DNA of 64,000 bases from Tubiluchus corallicola (lineage: Eukaryota; Priapulida; Priapulimorpha; Priapulimorphida; Tubiluchidae), in contig JAQGDQ010000626.1 of the NCBI GenBank assembly GCA_030141605.1, positions 40,059 to 104,058 on the forward strand, given 5' to 3'. Numbering within the stretch: position 1 is the first letter of the stretch; every line of letters begins with the position of its first letter. Below the pieces are notes generated by a model, which did not search any database, was not told the DNA's origin, and was given only the letters and a program-made list of their open reading frames with translations. A program made the translations under genes and the position numbers. Below are positions 53,467-64,000 of this stretch, in pieces.

Positions 53467-54905
53467 TGAGTAGAGTATTGTGTGTAGTAAGTTTGGTAGA
53501 AGTAAATTTGGTCCTGGTCACTTTCGTACGAAGAAATTCTTGTACCGGGAAAATTTCCTGCTAGGAACATTTGGTGCATGGAAATTTTGGCACTGGGAAA
53601 ATTGGGTGCTGGTAAATACAGTAGGTAACGGTAGCTACAATACTGACGAAGTTTTGTCAAGTATTTTTGGTGCAAGTAATCTAGTACAAGGTAAAAATAG
53701 TACGAAAAAAGTAAATACAGTAGGTACTGGTAACTATAATACTGGCGAAGTTTTATCAAGTATTTTTGGTACAAGTAATCTAGTACAAGGTAAAAATAGT
53801 ACGAAAAAAGTAAATACAGTAGGTACTGGTAGCTGCAATACTGACGAAGTTTTGTCAAGTATTTTTGGTACAAGTAATCTAGTACAAGGTAAAAATAGTA
53901 CGAAAAAAGCTTTTAACACTAGAAAAGTTTGCTACCGAGAAAATTTGGCACCATAAAAATAGCTTTTTTATAATCTACTCAACAAAGTTATGGATGTTTA
54001 TATTGTTACATTTTCTTTTTATTTTGTTTTTTTTTGTTCATTCATTTGTTTGTGTTTTTTATTATTTTGTTATTGTTGTTTCTCTGTTTTTTACTCTCTT
54101 TTGTTGTTATCATCATCATAATTGCTGTGGCCATTGTTACTTACGTTGTTTTGTTGCTGTTGTTGTTGCTGACATCGTTGCTGTGCCTGCTGCTGCTGTA
54201 GTTTATTCGTCTCTTGCTTGCTGTTTTTGTTATTATCTTCATCAGCATCATTATTATAATCATCATCATCATCATTGCTGTGGTCATTGTTAGCTTTCTT
54301 TTTTGTTACTGATGCTGTTGCGGTTACCATTGTTGTCCTTCTTTGCTGTTGTTGTTGTTGTCAACATTTTGTCGTCGACGATGCTGCTGCTGTTGTTGTT
54401 GTTATCATTATTATTGTCGTCATCATCAGCATCGTCGTCATTGCTGTTGTCGTTGTTACATTTATTCTTTCCTTGCTGTTATTGTTGCACTTATTTTGTA
54501 AAAGAGGTACAGAGGTGCTCTCTTTTCTGTTTAGTACCATTATTTCCTATACCAAACTTTCCTAGTTCAAGATTTTCCTGATACTTAGTACCAAAACGTT
54601 CCCTATATAATACGTTCTCCTACTACCAAAAATTCCTTGTACCTAAAGATCGTAGTACGAAATTTACCTGTACTGAAATTTCCATGCACTGAAAATTCTT
54701 TGTACCTAAAGATCGTAGCACAAAATTTAGCTGCACCGAAATTTCCATGTACTGAAAATTCTTTGTACCTAAAGATCGTAGTAGGAACTTTACCTGTACA
54801 GAAATTTCCATGTACTGAAAATTCCTTGTACCACATTTCCTTAGTACCAAGCTTTCCTTGTACGAAATTTAGCGGTACCTAACTTACTTGCACCAAACTT
54901 TCCTA
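53467..54905. mobile_element. Foldback-like element with long inverted sub-repeat arms
   Basis: The left arm (53480-53957) repeats TTTGGTAC/GTACAAGG-type motifs, including three 99-bp units starting at 53612, 53711 and 53810. The right arm (54528-54905) carries the same motifs in reverse complement, including 63-bp units at 54638, 54701 and 54764. A core of about 570 bp is rich in TTG, ATC and TGC triplets. Arms of short tandem motifs in inverted orientation are the Foldback design. No target duplication was defined. Confidence 0.6.
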
Positions 54906-54964
54906 CCTTCATAGAGTATTTAGCAAAGGACAATTCTATTGCTATTCAAATAATCACTTGTTTC

Positions 54965-55151
<187 letters not shown>

Positions 55152-55599
55152 CTATGATAACATTTACCTCTTATGTTCTTACTAATACCCTGTCTTTCAT
55201 TTACGCGCCTACTTGACATACATTAATTTGTGTTTCTTCTGAAGAACCATTTTACATTGATTAAACCATCGTAAAACTCCTTTCTACACTGTATGTAGTA
55301 CAATTTGGAGGTGGCAAATTCACAAATTGCCCATGTTAAACGCCTAGCATAAATGTTGAAAATGTTTTTCTTCATACGCATTCTATGACGTAATGCCAGA
55401 CTCCCGTGGCCGTAAATGATGAAAACAAATTACTTCGATATCTAAAACAAAAACAAATTGATATCTGTGTTCATTGATAAAAATTTGTTTTCTTAAAAAT
55501 TTTAACAACAAAAAGCTTTTTTCATTAATCAGAAACCTACAGTGTAGTCTGTCTTATACACATACTGAATTTTAGAATAAATGGTTAAGCAAACGAGTC

Positions 55600-56985
55600 A
55601 GTGAATTAAAACATTGAATTAATAAATGAGCGAATGAGTAAATCAGTGAATAAATGGATGGACGACTGACTGACCGGCTGACTGACTGGCCGACCGACCG
55701 ACTGACTGACTGACCAACTGACTGAGCGACCGACGGACGAAGGGAGGAAGGAATAAGTGAATGAATGTGTTAATAATGAGCCTGTGAATTAATTAATGAA
55801 TAAAAACATTGAATCAATAAATGAGTGAATGAGTAGATCAGTGAATAAACGGATGGACGACTGACTGACTGACTGACTGAGCGACCGACCGACCGACGGA
55901 CGAAGGGAGGAAGGAATAAGTGAATGAATGTGTTAATAATGAGCCTGTGAATTAATTAATGAATAAAAACATTGAATCAATAAATGAGTGAATGAGTAGA
56001 TCAGTGAATAAACGGATGGACGACTGACTGACTGACTGACTGACCGACCGACCAACCGACGGACGGATGAAGGGAGGAAAGAATAAATGAATGAATGAGT
56101 TAATAATGAGCCTGTGAATTAATTAATGAATAAAAACATTGAATCAATAAATGAGTGAATGAGTAGATCAGTGAATAAACGGATGGACGACTGACTGACT
56201 GACTGACTGACCGACCGACGGACGAAGGGAGGAAGGAATAAGTGAATGAATGTGTAAATAATGAGCCTGTGAATTAATTAATGAATAAAAACATTGAATC
56301 AACAAATGAGTGAATGAGTAGATCAGTGAATAAACGGATGGACGACTGACTGACTGACTGACCGACCGACCAACCGACGGACGGATGAAGGGAGGAAAGA
56401 ATAAATGAATGAATGAGTTAATAATGAGCCTGTGAATTAATTAATGAATAAAAACATTGAATCAATAAATGAGTGAATGAGTAGATCAGTGAATAAACGG
56501 ATGGACGACTGACTGACTGACCGACCGACGGACGAAGGGAGGAAGGAATAAGTGAATGAATGTGTTAATAATGAGCCTGTGAATTAATTAATGAATAAAA
56601 ACATTGAATCAATAAATGAGTGAATGAGTAGATCAGTAAATAAACGGATGGACGACTGACTGACTGACCGACCGACCGAGCAACCGACGGACGGATGAAG
56701 GGAGGAAAGAATAAATGAATGAATGAGTTAATAATGAGCCTGTGAATTAATTAATGAATAAAAACATTGAGTGAATGAGTAGATCAGTGAATAAACGGAT
56801 GGACGACTGACTGACTGACTGACTGACTGACTGACTGACTGACTGACTGACTGACTGACTGACTGACTGACTGACTGACTGACTGACTGACCGACCGACC
56901 GACCGACCGACCGACCGACCGACCGACCGACCGACCGACCGACCGACCGACGGACGGACGGACGAAGGAAGGATGGAATAAATGA
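55600..56985. repeat. About 165-bp composite satellite with nested (GACT)n-(GACC)n tetranucleotides
   Basis: About seven units start with taaaaacattgaatcaa (55801, 55964, 56131 and on). Each carries GACT repeats followed by GACC and GACG repeats, then gaagggaggaa. In the last unit the GACT and GACC blocks are greatly expanded (56805-56955). Confidence 0.93.
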
Positions 56986-57539
56986 ATGACACGTAATATC
57001 ACTTTCACCACAAGCAATAACAGTTCTGCATAAATTTTACTCATGAACTGTTGAGTGTTGAGTTTATACAAAAATGTCATTTTTAGCACCTCTGTTATTA
57101 CGGGTAGGATCGTGAATACCTGCACGCGTGTATTCACACACCAAAAGCATGTTGTCATGGAAATACAGCAAGCATGATTAACGTCTTGTATCTAGACTAA
57201 AATGCTGCGGCGGATGTTGTTATTTTGAGAAAATTAGCTATTTCAGTTTCTGAAGAAAAACGTTGATCGGTTAAATAAGTTCTGTCTTCTCCGTGTCTTC
57301 ATAAAGTTGTTTATAAAGCATCTCACATTGATAAAATCGTAGCCATTGATAAAATAATTAGAATTTGATTCATATTTTGTTTGCCAAATGCTGCTTGAAC
57401 GTCCGTGCATTCAATTTTTAAAAGCTACAGAAGCTTTCATCATTTTAATACACGTGGGGGGAGGGAGGGGAGGTGAAAACAAAATGTTGAAAAAAGGAAC
57501 GCATGCTTCAAAGTCAAGCAGTCCTTTAAGATTTTAAGA

Positions 57540-58160
57540 TTTAATATTTTATTTCAAACTTCACAAAGTTCATATACACATCACAAATTAATACAAATAA
57601 TACAATAAATCATAACACACAACAATAACACAAATAACAATTAACGATATAATAAACTACGCTAATGACGTCTAATTACAGAAGTAAAGTTTGCATCACT
57701 GTTTAAAATGTTCTTGCATATGAAATTTTAAACTCTTATTCAGCCTGACGTGTAAACTGTATGCACATTTTCTGTGAATCACATTAAAATAAATAATATT
57801 TAGTCTAGTAGAAATATATCTAGCGCTCGTATCATATGACAAGTTAAACAGCTTCCGTGTTGATACATTATATGCAACCTTGAGTTTGCTAAGATTGTAA
57901 GAAAAAAATGTCTCCAAGTGGACACACAATAAAAAGTAGTGGAGTAAGCATTAAACAATTGTCTCTTCACGTTAACTGAACAGTGAGTAAATTTCATGAG
58001 TAATTTATTTGCTCTACCATAGTAAATTGAACATTGTCGTAATATATCTAAATCATCTCTATTGTCATCTGATAAAATATGACCCAGGTATTTTTCCTTT
58101 TTACTAGGTAAAAAACTTTTACACTGTAAAACAACAGACCCAAAAGTAAACTGCTGCATG
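57540..58160 (-). pseudogene. LINE reverse transcriptase C-terminal fragment, frame-broken
   Basis: One frame gives KYLGHILSDDNRDDLDILRQ and ANKLLMKFTHC...QLFNAYSTTFYCVSTW. A shifted frame continues YNLSKLKVAYNVSTRKLF. It is the same LINE family as 16456-16938, with a frameshift near 57900. Confidence 0.75.
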
Positions 58161-58601
58161 TGGGCTGAGCGAAACGTGACAAGTCACACAGTCTGTAGAC
58201 AGCTGTTGGTTCGGTGACTTGTCTTAGAGGCACTGATAATGACATAGGTACCAGTCCTGCCTACAAAGAGAATTTTAAAGTACGTCTCAAAAGCTTTCCA
58301 TGCAAAGTTATATATCACTTACCTGTTTGAAAGGCGTATGTAACCGAAAAAGAAAATTCTTGTAAATTTAAAATGTTTGCGGTAAAACGTTACTGACTCA
58401 TCAAAAAACATATCAATCTTTTTGACAAGATAAAGAAATTTGTATTTTTGCTTAGTTTGTGAAGTGTGCGCAACGAATTTTTTTCGAACTTTACAGAATG
58501 TCACTGCCAGGGAGCACCATTCGCGAGAGTTTATGCAGCGTTGCTGTTAATGCAACCTCTGTATGCAATAAGACAGCTCGTACGTGATACAACAGTTCAA
58601 T

Positions 58602-58983
58602 GCGAAAAAGCCTTTCCACAGTTTTCGTTGTGCGCATGCGCTGATGCTAATAGGTCAAAGGTTAAGTGCACCACAGAAAAAGAGTCTTAGTTACAACCGT
58701 CACGTGACATGTGGATAAAGCAAAGCCAGCTGCCGCGTCAGTTCAGTAACGTCAATTGTTTTACGTTGGATTTTACTTAATTGTGCAGTTAGTCTGTACG
58801 TAGATTGATTTACTAGCAGGATCTTGTTTGGGAACAAGAAAAAATGAACTAGGTAAGATTCTAGCTAGCTGTTAAAATTGTTACTGTTACAACACCTTGG
58901 GCTGCGAGGCGTTGTCAAGTGTACACTTAACCTTTGACCTTTTCACGATCATCATCAATCGCTGAAGCTGTGAATAGGCTTAC
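58602..58983. mobile_element. TIR-MITE, copy 3
   Basis: The ends AAGCCTTTCCACAG... and ...CTGTGAATAGGCTT are inverted. ggtcaaaggttaagtg near the left end reappears as cacttaacctttgacc near the right end, so the TIR is about 60 bp and imperfect. Confidence 0.75.
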
Positions 58984-59159
58984 TTTTTGAGTTTTATCTT
59001 TTAAGAATCCGCCTTTTGTTGACCTTTAACGTGGCTAAGACCATAATTATGTGTCAGTTGACTATCATGAATAATGAGCTAGGTTCCAATCCAGCTGCAA
59101 CTAGCAACTTAATGTTTATTAGGCTGGCCTTTGAGTGCTCGATACCCTCTTACAAGTTC

Positions 59160-59640
59160 CGAACTGTATTAAATTCTTCTTCTTCTTCCCAGCTTTTCCC
59201 TACTCGCAGTCGCCGTTGTGAATGAGTCTTCTCCACGCATTCCTGTTGTTGACCATCTCTTTATTTATGTCTTCCCTTCCCACATGATCTTCACCAACTC
59301 TTCTTTTCAGGTGTCCATACCATCGCAATCTTGCGAGGCTTCCACTACTTTTACTGTTCCTCTGATATTATTATTTCTAATTTTATCTCTTCTTGTTATT
59401 CCCACCATCCAACTCAACATCCTCATCTCCACCACATCCATTTTCTTCTCTTCGGTCTTCTTTAGAGAAGCTGCTTCCAGCCCATAGATTAGAGCAGGTT
59501 TGACCACTTCTTTGCGGACTTTCCCTTTAAGTCTCCCCGACTCATTCTAGAAAGTTTTGGCGCAGTTTTTACAGGCGGATGCCCTTCCTGATCATAACCC
59601 TCCCTATTTATCCGGGCTTGGGACCGGCACTGAGTTGGGC
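59160..59640 (-). pseudogene. RTE-type LINE C-terminal fragment
   Basis: On the minus strand: VKPALIYGLEAASLKKTEEK, MDVVEMRMLSWMVGITRRDK and IRNNNIRGTVKV, the end of an RTE-type RT. The upstream gtgccggtcccaagcccgga and gggagggttatgatcaggaa are hallmark motifs of RTE elements known from several animal groups. No complete ORF remains. Confidence 0.75.
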
Positions 59641-60061
59641 TGGCTTGCACCCCCCCCCCCCCCCCAGTGGCTAGGTTTGCGAACTGTATTAAATTAATAC
59701 AATGAAATACTCAAATGTTTTTCAGTTTAAAATGTCGTCTTCCCCATTCAGCATTATATAGCCGCGGTTTTCCGTTTACTTAAATTCTATAAATGCTCGA
59801 TCAATAAGTACGCCCGTTTATGTGCTTCTCCGTTGTATTGAAATGAGAAGAATTTTGATTTTCCGATAAACTTGCCTAATGTGTTGTGGGGCTGACAGCG
59901 GCAGAGGCCGTCTAATTAAAGAATTTTATTCTCACTCATGTTCACGAAGCTGCAGGCAGCATAGGTGAAAAACCTGTTTTAGCCTAGTTCTTTAATCACA
60001 GTATATTAAGTACCTATACCCGAGCTTTTTCGTGAACGTTGCGTTTACCTGAAAAGGACAT

Positions 60062-60931
<870 letters not shown>

Positions 60932-61511
60932 AAATCTTTATTTGCCATTTTAAAAACATTGACCATCATAATAAAAGACAGACAATCAGTGTTAGTTCAT
61001 ATAAAAACATACACTGTTCTGGGCAAATGCGTCTGGTGCAAGCTAAACTATAAGTGCAACTAGAAATTCAAAAATAAAATATAAACTAGTTTAGTAAGGT
61101 CTAGGAAAAATGAAATTATGATTTGAGTGAGTATCATCGTGTTCGTATGTCGGATATTCAAAACGAGTCATTAAATGTTTTTTTTAATTTAGACTTGAAT
61201 ATTGATAAAGAGCTGCTGTGTTTTAGTGATGTCGGTAATGAATTCCAAAGTTGTATTGCTTGCTTAGTAATGGAATTCTTTCCATATTGATTGTTCGTTC
61301 TAATGTTTCTTAAATTTAGTGTTCTGTTATTCATACTGGGGTTTTTAAGAAGTGGGAGCTTATTGTTTTTGAAAGGAGAATTAATATTGTTCATATATTT
61401 ATAGAGAAACAGGAGAGTTTGATAATCTCTGTGGGCTTCTAATATGGGGATTTTCATGGAGTTTCTTAAAGAGGTGGCAGAATATTTACTTGTATTGTGA
61501 GATGATTTCAA
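60932..61511 (-). pseudogene. LINE 3' end: ORF2 C-terminus and 3' UTR
   Basis: Frame 61511-61158 encodes ILEAHRDYQTLLFLYKYMNN, NRTLNLRNIRTNNQYGKNSI and AIQLWNSLPTSLKHSSSLSI, a typical CR1/Jockey-like LINE end. The 3' UTR (61157-60932) is shared with 33700-33850. Confidence 0.8.
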
Positions 61512-62018
61512 AGAATGACCATTAACTAATCGTAAAGCTTAGTTTTGAAGTACATTTAATTTGATGTATGACTCTCTTTTCACTTTTTGGTACAAAAAGA
61601 AGATGTTGTTTAAAAATGAACAAAAAATTTGTGAGCAGTATAAATTGTACTTCTTTTCGATTTACAACTAAAATGCAATGAAATTGTGATAAAATATTAC
61701 ATTTTTAGGTTGTAGTTTTTAATTTGCAATATTAGAACAGATCGATTTGGAATTACAATAATTATCATTACGAAAAATGCAAAAATTAGCGTCAAATTTA
61801 GTATTGCAGTGGATCATAATAATTTGAAAATTGCAAATTAATCGTCGTCAGTCATCGTAGATGTAGGAAAAGCGTTCAACTACCATATCGCTAGTGCCAT
61901 AAGCTTGGAAGTAAATTCGGTTAGTTTAAACATATTTTATTATAGGATTGGATCAGACAGTTTGAACAACATGATTTAGGATCCTCACCACAACAGACTT
62001 TATACACCATTTACAAAA

Positions 62019-62390
62019 ACATTTACAGTAAGAATAGACTATAACTACACAAGCTGACAAGTTTTACTGCAAGACTACATTAGACATTAGTAACATTTAC
62101 AGTAAGAATTGACTATAACTACACAAGCTGGCAAGTTTTACTACAAGATTACATTAGCCATTAGTAACATTTACAGTAAGAATTGACTATAACTACACAA
62201 GCTGACGAGTTTTACTACAAGATTACATTAGACATTAGTAACATTTACAGTAAGAATAGACTATAACTACACAAGCTGACAAGTTTTACTACAAGATTAC
62301 ATTAGACATTAGTAACATTTACAGTAAGAATAGAATATAACTACACAAGCTGACAAGTTTTACTACAAGATTACATTAGACATTAGTAGA
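62019..62390. repeat. 74-bp tandem repeat, about 5 copies
   Basis: GTAAGAAT starts at 62028, 62102, 62176, 62250 and 62324, exactly 74 bp apart. It lies just downstream of the minus-strand LINE ORF end, so it may be an amplified 3' UTR segment. Confidence 0.93.
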
Positions 62391-62453
62391 AAATGACGGT
62401 TAGAAAATATTAATGTACGAATATTTAAGACTGATGCATTACATATATAGAAA

Positions 62454-62750
62454 CTACTGGAAGCGTTTAGTACGTAATATAAAGTCATGTATACATTGGA
62501 ATATTTTACAGTAAGTAACATAGTTAAATTCATCTTTACCGAATAATAACAACTTCAACAGAGCATTAGTTCCTAAGGCAGCTATATTAAGGTTTTCAGG
62601 CAGAAGTATTTCATTTAATTTATCAAACATAAAAACCCTAGTTTGTTGATACAATGGGCAGTGCAACAAAAAGTGTTCAACAGACTCAAATTGAAATCCA
62701 CACTTACAATTCGGCAATACTGGATGACCGTTATTAACAGCCTTTAGAGA
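62454..62750 (-). pseudogene. Non-LTR retrotransposon C-terminal fragment (CxC...H...C motif)
   Basis: It encodes NGHPVLPNCKCGFQFESVEH followed by FLLHCPLYQQTR and FMFDKLNEIL. The C-x-C...VEHFLLxCPxY motif follows the RT/RNase H part of many LINEs. It ends with a stop at 62454. Confidence 0.75.
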
Positions 62751-63389
62751 AAAGGTTAAATGTGGGTTAAATTCGGTTAAAAATAGTCAAATTTAATGAT
62801 CGTCAAATCAGCGCGAGAATCGATAATTAAAAAATTAAACGATTTTGCCGCGATACGCCGTTTCAAATGCATCTGATAAAATTTGTATTAATGTAGGTAT
62901 GAGATTATATTTCTTATTCTGCAGATCTGTCTCTGATAATCTATCTGCCAGTAAAGTGGAAATGCCCGTCGGGGGTGGCGTATCTGATACCATCCATAGT
63001 GATGCCTATAATGCGTTTTCGGGGGTAATAAGTCATAAGTCGTTTATTTCAGTAATTATGAAATGCATGTTGATTACAGCAGAGTTTCGTAAGCTAACAC
63101 GTTTGGCAATCTTTTGAATTGCAGAGAGCGAAACTGACATCCTGCGGAAATGGGTCTTGCGACTTTTTAGCGGTGCATAAATTGACATCTTTTGCTGCAA
63201 ACTTTGCCTTAATTTCAATATTCGTGTTATTGCGCTGCAACCAATTTGACAATGAAAATATGGACGTTTCTCCGTGATAGAGGACAGTGATCGTTTAATG
63301 GTTTTAACTGAACTGACGAAATTTTTTAATATCTGTAACTGTAAGCCAAATCGTAAAAAAAATTATACGTGTTACATTTCTGAATTTTT

Positions 63390-63775
63390 CATGTGTCTGT
63401 GCGTGCGTGTTTGTTTGTGTGTATCTGTGTGTGTGCGTGCGTGTTTGTTTGTGTGTATCTGTGTGTGTGCGTGCGTGTTTGTTTGTGTGTATCTGTGTGT
63501 GTGTGCGTGCGTGTTTGTTTGTGTGTATCTGTGTGTGTGTGTGCGTGTGTGTGTGTGCGTGTTTGTTTGTGTGTATCTGTGTGTGTGCGTGCGTGTATGT
63601 GTGTGTGTTTGCGTGTATGTGTGTGTGTGTTTGCGTGTATCTGTGTGTGTGCGTGCGTGTGCGTGTGTGCGTGAATGTGTGTGTGTTTGTTTGTGTGTAT
63701 CTGTGCGTGTGCGTGCGTGTGTGCATGTGTGTGCGTGAATGTGTATATGTGGTTGCGCGTGCATGCGTGCGTTCG
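63390..63775. repeat. GT-rich repeat with about 32-36 bp higher-order unit
   Basis: gtgcgtgcgtgtttgtttgt and gtgtatctgtgtgtg recur about nine times. Confidence 0.95.
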
Positions 63776-64000
63776 CGATCTTTTTTTTAAATTTAGCTTA
63801 GTAACTTAATATTTAGTTTGTGTGATTTTACTAACTTGGTAGTGATTGATAGCTTAAGTTGCGTTCATTTTTTCCCGTTGGATAAAGAGTTTCTGCCCAT
63901 TTATTTTCACACTGTTGCAAGTTTTGACAATTTGTTGTCTTTTCGTTTCAAATAATCAAATCTTCTTTGTTTGTTTTAACTGCGTATAGCCAACAAACGC

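Overview
The window is nuclear DNA from an animal. Coding sequence lies in short exons bounded by GT..AG introns, and the recognisable genes are metazoan families: a cell-surface NTPDase of the CD39 type and an ARID5-type chromatin protein. The many degenerate LINE tails, SINEs, MITEs, Helitrons and satellites, with only three genes in 64 kb, suggest a medium-to-large, AT-rich invertebrate genome, perhaps marine. The species cannot be named from the sequence.

Layout. 1-7.7 kb: no gene; TIR elements built from CAAATGT repeats, two piggyBac-like MITEs and a 31-bp minisatellite. 7.7-11.3 kb (+): a three-exon gene for an approximately 911-residue, mostly disordered protein with a C-terminal membrane anchor and three CPxHG-type motifs; family not recognised. 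11.5-17.4 kb: a 5S-rRNA-derived SINE, LINE tails and two arrays that both have 72-bp periods. 17.4-35.5 kb (-): a ten-exon NTPDase gene with apyrase conserved regions 1-5 and two membrane segments. Its best-fitting first exon encodes a ubiquitin-like domain that splices in frame to the enzyme. Each of its nine introns holds at least one recognisable transposable element. 35.5-39.8 kb: divergent intergenic region. 39.8-64 kb (+): the first two coding exons of an ARID5A/B-type gene, then a very long, repeat-rich stretch (probably its intron) with Helitrons, a foldback-like element, composite tetranucleotide satellites, an approximately 870-bp (AGT)n tract and several LINE tails. No further ARID5 exon was found.

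Gene relationships. The orphan membrane-protein gene and the NTPDase gene converge tail to tail across the satellite region. The NTPDase and ARID5 genes diverge head to head across about 4.3 kb. I see no functional link between the three beyond position. The observations most worth testing are the ubiquitin-like/NTPDase fusion, the tandem duplication of ARID5 exon 1 with loss of one donor site, the heat-shock-element/TATA promoter in a putative LTR, the foldback element, and the orphan CPxHG protein.
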